A stretch of 64,000 nucleotides of DNA from Paenibacillus sp. (lineage in GTDB: Bacteria; Bacillota; Bacilli; Paenibacillales; NBRC-103111), in NCBI GenBank assembly GCA_031180825.1, contig JAPSLM010000014.1:17658-81657 (forward strand), written 5' to 3'. Under the pieces are notes generated by a model. The model had not been told where the DNA came from. It searched no databases and worked only from the letters and a program-made list of their open reading frames with translations. Both the position numbers and the translations under genes were made by a program. Positions 18,519 through 27,595 of the stretch are shown piece after piece (positions within the stretch are counted from its first letter, which is position 1; each line of letters opens with the position of its first letter).

Positions 18519-18810
18519 AAAAAGGCCCCCCGTCGCAAGGGACGAGGAGCCGTGGTACCACCCTTATTAGAAGTGCGCTCCCTTCGCGGACGAACCGGAG
18601 TGCTCTTCTCACTTTCCATCCTTTAACGCAGGACATACGGGGAACCCTACCTAGAAGCCTTATCCATCATCGATTCAGGCCGCTCTTCAGGCACCAGCTC
18701 GGGAGTGAACTTCAGCGCAGTGCTCCATCGGGTGCTCTCAGTCGCCGGCACACCGTCCCTGGTAAGAAGCGTTCTTCGCCTACTCTCTCCTTCATTGCTT
18801 GTCAGAACAT
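18519..18810 (-). promoter_or_regulatory. T-box riboswitch leader, probably tRNA-Phe-responsive
   Basis: On the minus strand the leader starts with the Stem I GA-motif region (GGAGAGAGTAGGCGAAGAACG, written here in two overlapping parts: GGAGAGAGTA and GGCGAAGAACG). The specifier loop reads TGAAG-TTC-ACTCC, with TTC (18707-18709) as the Phe codon. The 14-base T-box AAGGGTGGTACCACGG (18550-18565) has UGGU, matching a tRNA acceptor with discriminator A. A terminator stem with TTTTTT (18519-18553) overlaps it. Uncharged tRNA-Phe would favour antitermination and aroA expression. The specifier assignment rests on alignment by eye. Confidence 0.9.
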
Positions 18811-18834
18811 TCAGTTGATTTAGTTAAGTTGCAT

Positions 18835-18862
18835 TTTATACCGAAACAGACACGAAAGACAA
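18835..18862 (-). promoter_or_regulatory. Promoter of the T-box/aroA transcript
   Basis: Minus-strand TTGTCT (18857-18862), a 16-base spacer and TATAAA (18835-18840), just upstream of the T-box Stem I. Confidence 0.55.
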
Positions 18863-18984
18863 GAGCATGATTTAAAGCATCTTTGCTTTATAGCAGCAAA
18901 GTGTTTCTTGATGAAATCATGAGAAATTTCCGCTTCATTGCATGGACCTGCATGAAAAGCCTCTGAAAACGTGCAGAAAAGGTA

Positions 18985-19027
18985 TTGACTTTGTTCTTGA
19001 CCATGAGTAGTATTATGAAATACCACT
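18985..19027 (+). promoter_or_regulatory. Promoter and operator 1 of the MFS exporter gene
   Basis: TTGACT (18985-18990), 17 bases, TAGTAT (19008-19013). An imperfect palindrome (AGTAGTATT...AAATACCACT, 19006-19027) covers the -10 and start point, the position expected for a TetR- or MarR-type repressor. A related palindrome lies at 19113-19138. Confidence 0.55.
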
Positions 19028-19048
19028 AAACTAAAAGGAGGCGTTAAT

Positions 19049-19081
19049 GTGACAACCGCCGTTGTTTTAAATTTTTGTTGA
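19049..19081 (+). CDS. Possible leader peptide upstream of the MFS gene
   Basis: AAAAGGAGG is followed after seven bases by GTG and a ten-residue frame, MTTAVVLNFC, then TGA; the overlapping ATG is followed directly by TGA. The ribosome binding site is stronger than needed by chance and there is no other gene for it before the MFS start at 19163. A short hairpin (ACAAC-CGCC-GTTGT) plus T-rich sequence sits within the frame. Leader peptides with this layout regulate several Gram-positive resistance genes by ribosome stalling; that role here is inference. Confidence 0.35.
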   Translation: MTTAVVLNFC

Positions 19082-19112
19082 GGACGCTGAACCGTATTTT
19101 TTTGTTTTAATG

Positions 19113-19138
19113 TTAGTGGTATTTAAAAATACTACCTA
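19113..19138. promoter_or_regulatory. Operator 2 upstream of the MFS exporter gene
   Basis: A palindrome with arms TTAGTGGTATTT and AAATACTACCTA (9 of 12 positions paired) shares the GTRGTATTT core with the palindrome on the promoter, about 105 bases upstream. Two such sites suggest cooperative or looping repression by a regulator encoded elsewhere. Confidence 0.5.
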
Positions 19139-19162
19139 AATCGCTTCGAAGGAGATTCATCC

Positions 19163-20599
19163 ATGACTCAAGCAAATGTCAGTGCTTCTTCCCAGCCGCC
19201 GGAAGCCAAGAGATGGTGGGCGTTGTCCGTTTTGCTGCTGGGCACGTTTATGGTTATTCTCGATTCGTTTATCGTCAATGTCGCCATCCCGTCGATCCAA
19301 ACCCAGCTTCAAGCCTCGTCTGCCCAAATCCAGTTTATCGTTGCCGCGTACGTTCTCAGCTATGCGGTGCTGCTGATCCCGGGGGCGCGGATCGGCGACT
19401 GGATCGGCAGGAAAAAAAGCTTCATTCTCGGCATGATCCTGTTCGTTGCGGCGTCGGCTTTGTGCGGTATCGCGACGGGCGCACCGTTCCTGATTTTCTC
19501 GCGCGTAATTCAAGGGATCGGCGCAGCGATCCTGATCCCGCAAGTGCTGTCCATCATCCATGTCATCTTTCCTCCGGAAGAAAAAGGAAAAGCGATCGGT
19601 CTCTACGGCGCGGTCAGCGGTCTGGGGTTAATCGCCGGGCAAATCGTCGGCGGCACGCTGCTCCACTTCGATGCGCTCGGACTGGGATGGCGCAGCGTCT
19701 TTTTGATCAATATTCCGATCGGCCTGCTGGCTGTTCTGCTGATCATTCCTTTGGTTCGGGAAAACCGTTCCGGCGAGAAAAAGAACATCGACGCATGGGG
19801 GATCGTTCTCCTGACGTGCAGCCTGCTTCTGTGCATTTATCCGATGATCGTCGGAAGAGAAGCCGGCTGGCCACTTTGGGTATATGCCAGCTTCATCGGA
19901 GGTATCGCCTTCCTTCTCTTGTTCGTCGGGTATGAAAAGAAGCTGCTTCGCAACGGAAAATCTCCGCTAATCCCGGTGGCCATCTTCCAGGAAAGGTCGT
20001 TTACCGTCGGCGTGCTGGCGCTCATTGCATTCCAGTTGGGGAATTCGGGCTTTTTTCTCACCGTCTCGGTCACGCTGCAGGATGGGCTGATGCTGTCTCC
20101 CATGCAGTCCGCCGCCGCCTTTATGCCGATCGGCATCGCCTTCTTCGCCGCTTCCCTGCTGGCTCCGAAATGGCTGAATCGCGCGGGGACGGCCGTTCTT
20201 AAGTGGGGCGCATGGCTCATGGCCGCCGGTTATGCCGCCGTCATCTGGTACATCTGCGCGGGTGGCGCAGCGCATGATTGGCTGCCGCTGCTGATTCCGT
20301 TTCTGTTTATCGGATTAGGTCAAGGACTCGTCGCATCTCCTCTGATGAAGACGATCTTGTCGGGCATCCATAGCCGGTATGCGGGCTCCGCCTCCGGCGT
20401 GCTTACGACCTGCATGCAAACCGCCAATGTGCTCGGGGTCGCGGTCATCGGCACCATCTTCTTCTCCTTCTTGACCGGACATGGCACCGCGCCGTACCTG
20501 AACGCCTTCGCAGTCGCTCTCGTATGCAGCATAGCCTTAAGCATCGTGACGTTCCTGTTCATTCTCGGTTTACAAAGCCGGCAAAAGGCGGCCGCATAA
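19163..20599 (+). CDS. MFS drug exporter, DHA2 (14-TMS) family
   Basis: A 478-aa proton-coupled exporter with 14 predicted membrane segments. Diagnostic motifs are LDSFIVNVAIPSI in TM1 (motif D1 of DHA2 drug exporters), GARIGDWIGRKKSF (motif A, about 75-88), RVIQGIGAAILIPQ (motif B, about 115-128) and GLYGAVSGLGLIAGQIVGG (motif C). GAAGGAGA lies upstream of the ATG at 19163. A leader with two palindromes and a short peptide frame precedes it, suggesting inducible resistance. The next gene, an inositol-phosphatase homologue, starts 51 bases downstream and is probably co-transcribed. The drug substrate is unknown. Confidence 0.93.
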   Translation: MTQANVSASSQPPEAKRWWALSVLLLGTFMVILDSFIVNVAIPSIQTQLQASSAQIQFIVAAYVLSYAVLLIPGARIGDWIGRKKSFILGMILFVAASALCGIATGAPFLIFSRVIQGIGAAILIPQVLSIIHVIFPPEEKGKAIGLYGAVSGLGLIAGQIVGGTLLHFDALGLGWRSVFLINIPIGLLAVLLIIPLVRENRSGEKKNIDAWGIVLLTCSLLLCIYPMIVGREAGWPLWVYASFIGGIAFLLLFVGYEKKLLRNGKSPLIPVAIFQERSFTVGVLALIAFQLGNSGFFLTVSVTLQDGLMLSPMQSAAAFMPIGIAFFAASLLAPKWLNRAGTAVLKWGAWLMAAGYAAVIWYICAGGAAHDWLPLLIPFLFIGLGQGLVASPLMKTILSGIHSRYAGSASGVLTTCMQTANVLGVAVIGTIFFSFLTGHGTAPYLNAFAVALVCSIALSIVTFLFILGLQSRQKAAA

Positions 20600-20650
20600 C
20601 GACCGTTGTTTGACCGGCAACTTTTCAACATACAAAGGAGATGGAATTCC

Positions 20651-21448
20651 ATGGTACAAGTGAATGTAAACGAATTGCAGGAGTTATTCGCCAGCCTCGG
20701 AGGGCAGTTAAAGCAGAAGTATAACCACCGCACGGCCCCCCGCAACCGCGAAGAGATGTTCGCCAGATTCTCGGAAGCCAATGTCTGGGCCACCGAACAA
20801 ATCAGACCGGTGCTGCGGCAAAAATACCCGGATATTCAATGGTCCTATGCCGATATTGATCCGGAGCTGCAGCATGCCGCTTCGGCATCCAAGCAGGCGT
20901 ACTGGGTGCTGGACCCGGTAGACGGAGGCGTGCATTTGCATCAAGGGTTCAGCTCTTGGTCGATGGCCCTGTGCCTGATGGAAGGCGGAGAGCCTGTCTT
21001 TTCGCTCGTCTACGACCCCAACCGGCAAGAATTATTCCACGCCGCCCGCGGACAAGGCGCGTTCTTGAACGGAGCCCGCATTCACGTCGGGGAGAAGTCC
21101 GCGCTGCGCGACGCCTTCCTGGTAACGGCCCCGCCTTCTCTGCCGGATGAAGAACCGTTAACCGCGAAGCTTACCGCCGACGGAATCGGCAAGCTGCTTC
21201 CGCGTGTCTTCGGCATTCGTATGCTCGGCTCCGTCGCGCTTCAACTGGCGTATGTGGCCAGCGGAAAAATGGACGGGTACTGGGAGTTCGGCGACGATTA
21301 CTACGACCGGATGGCCGGAGCCCTGCTTGTCCGCGAAGCCGGAGGGATCGTAACGGATATCCGGGGCGAATCGTTTACCGCAGGGTCTTCGGGCATTATC
21401 GCCGGCAATGCGGCGATGCATGCCGCCATTCGCCACACCTTGGGTTAA
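20651..21448 (+). CDS. Inositol monophosphatase family protein with altered metal motif
   Basis: A 265-aa member of the IMPase/FBPase superfamily. WVLDPVDGG (about 79-87) aligns with the metal-binding W-x-x-DP-x-DGT but has Gly for Thr; the C-terminal DDYYDRMAGALLVREAGG (about 207-224) matches the second motif. The upstream glutamate motif (usually GEE) is not obvious, so catalytic competence is uncertain. The ATG at 20651 is chosen from AAAGGAG ten bases upstream. Cotranscription with a drug exporter could mean modification or dephosphorylation of an exported compound, but this is speculation. Confidence 0.85.
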   Translation: MVQVNVNELQELFASLGGQLKQKYNHRTAPRNREEMFARFSEANVWATEQIRPVLRQKYPDIQWSYADIDPELQHAASASKQAYWVLDPVDGGVHLHQGFSSWSMALCLMEGGEPVFSLVYDPNRQELFHAARGQGAFLNGARIHVGEKSALRDAFLVTAPPSLPDEEPLTAKLTADGIGKLLPRVFGIRMLGSVALQLAYVASGKMDGYWEFGDDYYDRMAGALLVREAGGIVTDIRGESFTAGSSGIIAGNAAMHAAIRHTLG

Positions 21449-21540
21449 AAGACGACTCGGAGACTTTCAGCCTGACGCGAGCATAGAGGAAGTAAAAGAA
21501 CCCGTCGCCCCGCCCCCGAGGTAAAGAGGTAAAATCGAAG

Positions 21541-21573
21541 CGGAGCCGTCACAGCTTTCACTGTGCGGCTCCG
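21541..21573. terminator. Stem-loop between IMPase-like gene and serine hydrolase
   Basis: CGGAGCCG and CGGCTCCG with an inner CACAG/CTGTG stem form a long hairpin between convergent genes. Poly-T tails are weak. The rest of 21449-21743 shows no gene. Confidence 0.6.
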
Positions 21574-21743
21574 TTGTCATAAATACAGCTTTCGAGAGCT
21601 TGACCTTACTCCGTTTCGTCTCGGGATGCTATGAACCGAATCACGAAGGGCGGAACGGTGCTACCCGTCCAAAACCGGGAAAGTCTATGAAAACAAGGCC
21701 CGGATTATGTCAATTAACGGCCGGCCGTTCACAAACGGAGCGG

Positions 21744-23056
21744 TCATTGCGGCAAAGGAAGCAGCACATTCAGGAAAAGAATGGCCATGGCATGAACGGT
21801 TATGCGCAGCGGCGTCGCTTTAAATTTCGTTTTCCAGGTCCACAAGCCGTAAACGGACCTGAGAATCAGAGCGAGGATGACCGCGACGATCAGATCGAGA
21901 ATCACATAGCTCTTCGTATAATCGGGCAGTTCGGCTGCCGAGCGTTCCTGTCCGCGAACAATTCCGTTAAGTCCCGAGACGATGCCGTCGTAGGACGAAA
22001 GAAAATCGTAGGCATTGATCAGCAGGACGATGCCGTAATCCCCGTCCATCGCCATAAACGAATACGTATTTTCCGTAATGCCGTTATGAAAAATGACGCT
22101 GTTGTTGACGCTCCACCCCATGCCGTAAAATAACCCGTCTGCGATCGGCGCAGTCGGCTCGTGCATTTGCCGGACGCCTTGCTCGGACAAGACGGTTCTG
22201 GCTTGGAAACGACCCCCGTTTAGCTGAGCGATCAAGTAATTCGACATGTCTTCGGCGCTGGAAATCAAGTAGCCTGACGGACGGTGGCCTCGTGATTCAA
22301 CTGCTTGGTTGGGACCATCACGCCGAAGACGGGCTGATACCCGGTCGCCAAACCGTCGTTCCGGGCTTGCTCCGGAGCGGCGTAGCTGTGATTCATCGCC
22401 AGCGGCTTGAAAATATGGTCGCTCACATATTGGGCATACGGTTTCCCGGAGACCGCTTGGACGATCCCGCTAAGAATATTGTAGTTTACGTTCGAGTACT
22501 GGTAGGCGGAACCTGCAGGCCCGATCAGCGGCGTGTCCTTCAGGTCCCGGATATGCTGTTCGATCGACTTGTCTCCTTCCACCATTCCTTTGCGCCCGGT
22601 ATAGATGGAAAATCCGCTGGTTTGATTCAATAAGTACCGTACGGTGATTTGGGAAGAGGCTGCCTCATCGGCGGTTCGAAAATAGGGCAAATACCGCTGC
22701 ACAGGCGCATCCAGCTCAATCTTCCCGGCCTCCGCCAGCTGCATGACCGCCAGGGCGGTAAACGACTTGCTGGTGGAACCGAGGACAAAAGGCGTCTGCG
22801 GCGTGACGGGCGCTTGATCCGGGCCGGAGATGCCGTAGCCCTTCAGGTAGACGGTACGGTCGCCCTTGACGATCCCCAGAGCCGCGCCCGGAATATGAAG
22901 CCTGTCCATGGCCGCTTCGACGTAGGCATCGATTTTGGCAGGATCGATCTGAAACGTTTTCTCCTCGGCTCTTGCCGACATAGGGGGTATGACCAACCAT
23001 GCAATCATTATCATTAAAGTGAAAATATGGAAGTATTTTGCCAATATAGCTTTCAT
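21744..23056 (-). pseudogene. Serine hydrolase (class C beta-lactamase/PBP4* fold), frameshifted
   Basis: Two overlapping frames together make one protein. The first part (from ATG 23056 after GAAGGAGAG) has a signal peptide, the SxxK motif STSK in GSTSKSFTALAV and YSN in YQYSNVNYNIL. The second part has the third motif HNG in IFHNGITENTY and three membrane-like segments at the C-terminus. They join near 22265, where the upstream frame ends VRQAT-stop and the next frame begins SGYLISSAED; restoring one base (probably C in GTCCGTC) makes VPSGYLISS. Total length 1313 bases is one short of a multiple of three. The start lies 39 bases after the Bce-type permease gene, so it belongs to that operon. 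It could be a true mutation or an assembly error. Confidence 0.8.
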
Positions 23057-23094
23057 TGTTCTCTCTCCTTCATCCGGTCCTTCATGCGTTCTTG

Positions 23095-24433
23095 TTAGGA
23101 TGCCGTGCCGCGCAGCACGCTTTTCATATAACCTCTGCAGGCGACGACAAAGTAAACCGTCTGCATGGCCATATAGACGCCGATGACGACGAACGAGTAC
23201 AGCCAATTGGATAAATGAAGCAGGTTATCCAGTGCCTTCATCGCAACCAGCGCGTGAACAATGCCGATCAGACAGGGCGCGATGAAAATGACGCCGACCT
23301 GCGGAACGACAATTTTGCGGATTTCCTCCAGGGTGACGCCGATTCGGGTCAAAGCCTTGAACTGCTCCCGATCCTCCTGCAGCTCCGTAAACAGCTTGAA
23401 ATAAATCATGCTGCCGGACGCGATAAAGAACAAGAGGCTGAGGAAGAGACCGATAAACATCGTCAGTGCGATGACTTCCCTAACGTTATCGTATTGCGTC
23501 TTCATTTCCTGGTATTGCCCTGCGACCGCAAGCATATACACCGCGCTCGACGCCGTTAAAATGACGGCGCTCAAAATCGATACGATAAATAGCACGCGGG
23601 CGTTGTCTTTCATTTTGTAGCCGAGCTGGGCGTAAACGAGCATCTTCGTACGGTCGTAGTAAATGCCGGTGCGCTTTCGGATCAGCTGCAGCAGCAGAAC
23701 GCTGAACTGCGTAAACAAAAGATATGTGCCCATGGTCACGGTAAGCAAAATCAACAGCGAAATACGCCTCGTTGAGCGTCAGCGCCAAGCTATAGCCTGC
23801 GCCCAGACAAACCGCCGCAAGCAGCGCAAGCCGGCGCGAATAGACGAGCTGCCCTTTCGGCTTGCGCGAGGCTTTGAGCCGATCGGCGATCTCCGCACGG
23901 CTCATTCGCAGCGCCGCCCATACCGAAATCAGCATGAACAGCAGGAAGAAGCCCCCGGCCGTCAACCATACCGCTTGCTGCGGAACGGCAAACGGAATCG
24001 TATCGCTCATCCCGAGCAGCACGCCAAGCCCCATAAAGAACAGCTTGCTGAACAGGATGCCCAGACCGATACCCGCTCCGACAGACAGCGCCGCGATCGC
24101 CGCGTTCTCGTACAGCACAAGCTTGCGAAGCTGCCCGCGGGTCATCCCGAACAGCGAGAGCAGGCCGAACTCCTGCTGGCGCGTCTTCAGAAACGCGGAG
24201 TTGGAATACAGCACGAACAAGAACGAAAAAATGACAATGACGTATTCGCAGAACACCATGCCCTGTCTGACTTTTGCGGCAGCCGCAAGCCGGCCGCTCG
24301 CCACCTCGGGATGAGCGAGAAATGCGGCATAGATGTAGAAGATCATCACGGAAAACACGCTGCTCATAAAAAATGCGCCGTACGAACGCCAATTGCCGCG
24401 GATGCTGCTAAGCGCGAGCGAGCGGAACGTCAT
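23095..24433 (-). pseudogene. BceB-type ABC permease, frameshifted and lacking the large extracellular domain
   Basis: FtsX/MacB-fold permease of the peptide-antibiotic detoxification family. Ten membrane segments can be found in BceB order, starting MTFRSLALSSIRGNW after GGGAGGG. The frame breaks near 23760: one frame reads LALTLNEAYFA, the other continues as ISLLILLTVTMGTYLLF, so one base too many is present. Between segments 7 and 8, where BceB carries a sensor domain of roughly 200 residues, only about 20 residues (QYQEMKTQYDN) remain. It overlaps the ATPase gene by 26 bases. Without the domain, peptide recognition and signalling to the kinase would be expected to change. Confidence 0.8.
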
Positions 24434-25184
24434 CGAAATTCCCTCCCAGCACGCTGAGCGCGTCCAAGATTTGTTGGAAGAACACCTGCCGGCTCGCACC
24501 GCGCCGCAATTCCGAGAACAGCTTGCCGTCTTTAATAAACACGATGCGCCGGCAGTAGCTTGCCGAGAAAGGATCGTGCGTGACCATCAGCACGGTCGCC
24601 CGGAAGTGCTCGTTCATCTCTTGAAGCACATCCATGACATCTCCGGCCGCTTTCGAATCCAGATTTCCGGTCAGTTCGTCGGCCAGCAGCAAGGATGGCT
24701 TGTGAATGAGCGCCCGCGCAATCGCCGCGCGCTGCTTCTGCCCGCCGGACACCTCATACGTGCGCTTGCCGAGCAGTCCGACGATCTGCAGTCTCTCGGC
24801 AAGCGGCGCAAGCCGCTGCTCGATCAGATTGGGAGCCATCCCTTCCAAGACGAGAGGCAAAATAATATTTTCCTTGATCGACAGCGTGTCGAGCAGGTTG
24901 AAATCCTGAAACACGAAACCAAGCTCGCGCCGCCGGAATAACGCCAGCTTCTTATCGCTCAGCGACGCCGGGTCGGCCCCGTTGATCTCGATTCGCCCCG
25001 ATGTCGGACGGTCAATCGTCGCCAGCAGATTAAGCAGCGTCGTCTTCCCGCTTCCCGACGGCCCCATGACGCCGACAAACTCGCCCGCTTCGATCGTCAA
25101 ATCGATATCCTCCAACGCTTTATAAAGGATATTTCCGGGGGAGCCGTACGTTTTGCCCAGTCCCTGTACTCTTAGTACACTCAT
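24408..25184 (-). CDS. BceA-type ABC transporter ATP-binding protein
   Basis: A 258-aa cytoplasmic ATPase that pairs with the adjacent BceB-type permease. It has Walker A (GPSGSGKTT), Q-loop (FVFQDFNLLD), signature (VSGGQKQRAA), Walker B (LLLADELTGNLD) and H-loop (MVTHDP). The D-E-L in Walker B where D-E-P is usual is normal for the Bce/LolD group. It starts 108 bases after the histidine kinase gene, with a candidate regulator-dependent promoter between. Function: removal or release of cell-wall-active peptide antibiotics such as bacitracin from lipid-linked targets, if the permease is functional. Confidence 0.92.
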   Translation of the reverse strand: MSVLRVQGLGKTYGSPGNILYKALEDIDLTIEAGEFVGVMGPSGSGKTTLLNLLATIDRPTSGRIEINGADPASLSDKKLALFRRRELGFVFQDFNLLDTLSIKENIILPLVLEGMAPNLIEQRLAPLAERLQIVGLLGKRTYEVSGGQKQRAAIARALIHKPSLLLADELTGNLDSKAAGDVMDVLQEMNEHFRATVLMVTHDPFSASYCRRIVFIKDGKLFSELRRGASRQVFFQQILDALSVLGGNFDDVPLARA

Positions 25185-25230
25185 CGTTGCCCGTTTCCTC
25201 CTTTATGCTGTTTTCACTGTCTATAGCGCT

Positions 25231-25287
25231 AGTATAGCTCGGAGGAGACGCCGGTCCCATCGATTTGCGTGACATTGTACCTTACAA
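25231..25287 (-). promoter_or_regulatory. Candidate BceR-type operator and promoter of the transporter genes
   Basis: A perfect inverted repeat TTGTA-AGG-TACAA followed by TGTCAC lies at 25269-25287; a TATACT -10 element is at 25231-25236 on the minus strand without a good -35. Bce-type regulators activate just such -35-poor promoters from an upstream inverted repeat. The binding assignment is inference. Confidence 0.45.
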
Positions 25288-25292
25288 ACTTG

Positions 25293-26396
25293 TTACCTGG
25301 AGCGCATGCCCCGTTCTCCCTTGTCACCTAACGCATGAATGCTCCGGGGATGAAAGAATACGGTAAACGTCGTTCCCTCGCCCAACTCTGACTCTACGGA
25401 CAACCGGTGTCCAAGTCCGCTGCATACCTGCTTTGCCAAATAGAGTCCCATGCCGGTCGACTCTCCGGCCTCCCGTCCGTTCTCTCCGGTGAAGAACGGG
25501 TCGAAGATCCTCGGCAGATCGTGGGGCGCAATCCCGATTCCCTCGTCCGTCACTCTCAGTTTGCCGCCCCCGTCCGCACCCGGCTCCAGCCGGAAAATGA
25601 GCTTCTTGGCCCCCGGCTTGGCCTTGCTATATTTGATCGCATTGCTGACAAACTGGTTTAGAACGACCGTCATCCATTTTCCGTCCGTCTCCGCCCATGC
25701 CTCGCCTTCGAGCTGCGGAAAGATGGAGTACCGGATGCAAAGCCGCTTATGCGCATTCATGACGGTGCGCACCAGCTCATGAAGCGCCGTCTGCCGGAAA
25801 TGGAGGTCCATTCGAAACTTATCGAGTCGCGCCGTATTCAGCATCAGGTCGAGCCCTCTCGACATGCGTTCGGCTTCCTCCTGCAAACTGAGCGCAAGCT
25901 GCTTCTGCTCCTCCTCCGTAACGGGCAGCTGATGCAGCGCATCCTGCACCAGCAAGTCGATAACCGATACGGGAGTTTTCATATGAGGCACCCATTGCAG
26001 TACAAAATGATTGTGCTGCTCCTGCCGGCGGCGGTATTGCCCAAACTCGTTCAAGTAAGCGCTGTGCTGGTCCCGCAGCAAACGCCCGACAAGCCGCTGC
26101 TCGCCCGTAACCGCGGATTGAACGATGGCGGCGGCCTGAAGCTCGCCGGACTTCTCCACCGCTTGCTCCAGCTGCTTGTAATACGCTCTTTGGCGTATGT
26201 AATCTACGGCCAGCCACACGCCTGCAAAAAATAATCCGAGGATGACAAAATAAGAGATGGTGCCCGTCCCAATCCCCTCCGGATTACGTGCCCGCTCCAG
26301 CAGCATGAGTCCTGCCCCGAGTCCGATCAAAAGTATGCACACAAGCGCATAAGCAAGCCGGTCGCGCAAAAATATGACAGCCGACGCACCGCTCAT
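25293..26396 (-). CDS. BceS-type intramembrane-sensing histidine kinase
   Basis: A 367-aa membrane kinase. Two closely spaced N-terminal membrane helices (about 12-32 and 45-66) with almost no extracellular loop are typical of kinases that sense through a partner transporter. The dimerisation/phosphoacceptor region has H in WVPHMKTPVSVI, then the ATPase domain with N-box NQFVSNAIKYS, G1 DEGIGI and G2 STGMGLYLAK. It overlaps the response regulator gene by four bases (ATGA). Partner transporter genes lie directly downstream, as in bceRS-bceAB. Confidence 0.9.
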   Translation of the reverse strand: MSGASAVIFLRDRLAYALVCILLIGLGAGLMLLERARNPEGIGTGTISYFVILGLFFAGVWLAVDYIRQRAYYKQLEQAVEKSGELQAAAIVQSAVTGEQRLVGRLLRDQHSAYLNEFGQYRRRQEQHNHFVLQWVPHMKTPVSVIDLLVQDALHQLPVTEEEQKQLALSLQEEAERMSRGLDLMLNTARLDKFRMDLHFRQTALHELVRTVMNAHKRLCIRYSIFPQLEGEAWAETDGKWMTVVLNQFVSNAIKYSKAKPGAKKLIFRLEPGADGGGKLRVTDEGIGIAPHDLPRIFDPFFTGENGREAGESTGMGLYLAKQVCSGLGHRLSVESELGEGTTFTVFFHPRSIHALGDKGERGMRSR

Positions 26397-27129
26397 ACGC
26401 CCGATTCCTCCCGCTCGTCGCGTAGGAGGAGCATATAGCCTTGGCCGCGCACCGTTTCGATGGCTTTCGGGAGCCCCAGCTCCTCCAGCTTTTTCCGAAG
26501 CCTGGTCACATTGACCGTTAACGTATTGTCATCGACAAACTGCACATCGTCCCACAGCGCCTCCAGAAGCTGCTCCCGGGAAACGATCCGCTCCGGCTGC
26601 CGCATGAAGCATTCCGCCAGCAGCCGCTCGTTCTTCGTCAGCATCGCTTTCCGCTTCTCCCATACCAGCTCGCCCCGTCCAAGGTGCAGCCGCAAGCCAT
26701 GCGCGTTCAGCTCCGCTTCCGGCGCTCCCGCAGCCGTGCCGCCATGCCCGCCCGCAGCGGCGTATTCCCCGTAGGCTCTTCGGAGCACGCCCTTGATCTT
26801 CGCCATGAGAAGATCCAACGGGATCGGTTTCGTAATATAGTCGTCGCCGCCGTTTTCAATGGCCATGACTTGATCCATCTCCCCGGCCCGCGCGGAGATA
26901 AAAATAATCGGCACGCTGGAGCGCGTGCGAATTTGTCTGCACCAGTAATAGCCGTCAAAATACGGCAGGTTAATATCCAGCAGCACCAAATGCGGCGCAT
27001 AGGCTTCCAGCTCCGGTATCAAATCGCGGAACTGCGTCGCGCATGCCGCCTCGAAGCCGTATTTCTCCATATTTTTTTCAGGACAGCCCCTATTTTGTCG
27101 TCGTCTTCTATGATGTAAATGCGGTACAT
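26393..27129 (-). pseudogene. BceR-type OmpR-family response regulator, frameshifted near its start
   Basis: The gene begins at ATG 27129 (GGGAGGAAGCGCT upstream) with MYRIYIIEDDDKIGAVLKK, then the frame is lost at a run of seven T (27072-27078; seven A in the coding sense). One more A would continue as NMEKYGFEAACATQFRD and the full 245-aa protein follows: receiver domain with phosphoacceptor D in LVLLDINLPYFDG and K in YITKP, then a winged-helix domain (NTLTVNVTRLRKKLEELG). Total length is 737 bases, one short of a codon multiple. Homopolymer sequencing error or phase-variable slippage are both possible. Confidence 0.85.
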
Positions 27130-27278
27130 AGCGCTTCCTCCCAACGTTTCAACGAACATTACCAAGATAGCAGGATCACCGCCGCTAAGCAATTTTAATT
27201 TTCAGGACGCTTATTGTAATATAATTGTATATCATCCATTAAAACGGTATACTTTCATTTCTAAAAAGGGGAATGCAC

Positions 27279-27521
27279 ATGAAAAAAGCAATTGCAATTT
27301 GCTTCGTTATAGGCAGTGCGGTTTTTGGTTCGTGGCTCTCCATGCCTCATCGCCCCGATACTTACGTTATTTTCGCGCAAGCGACAAATGTAAATCAAGA
27401 ACTAACGGCGGCTCTTATTTCCCGTTTGAAGCAAAACCATATATCCTATCAGCTTGATACGAGTGGGAATGTCTTTGTCCTGGAATCCCATTTGAAAGAT
27501 GCCGTGATTTGCTGTTCGTAG
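27279..27521 (+). CDS. Small secreted or membrane-anchored protein, unknown function
   Basis: An 80-aa protein starting MKKAIAICFVIGSAVFGSW, a signal peptide or N-anchor, followed by a compact domain with alternating helix and strand (LTAALISRLKQNHISYQLD, VFVLESHLKDAVICC). AAAGGGG lies upstream; the ATG at 27279 is preferred to one two codons earlier by spacing. The lone double cysteine near the end is notable. Divergent from the bce regulator gene with about 150 bases between. No function is recognised. Confidence 0.65.
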   Translation: MKKAIAICFVIGSAVFGSWLSMPHRPDTYVIFAQATNVNQELTAALISRLKQNHISYQLDTSGNVFVLESHLKDAVICCS

Positions 27522-27573
27522 CACGTTTTACTATTTTTTTGCAAGGCTATGTTAATTTTGATTTAAAAAATTA

Positions 27574-27595
27574 CCCACCTTCTCAGGAAGGTGGG
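27574..27595. repeat. 22-bp palindrome, copy 1
   Basis: CCCACCTTC-TCAG-GAAGGTGGG, a perfect nine-pair hairpin with no T tail. A near-identical copy in the same orientation lies at 29171-29192, so the two flank the transposase remnant. Confidence 0.8.
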
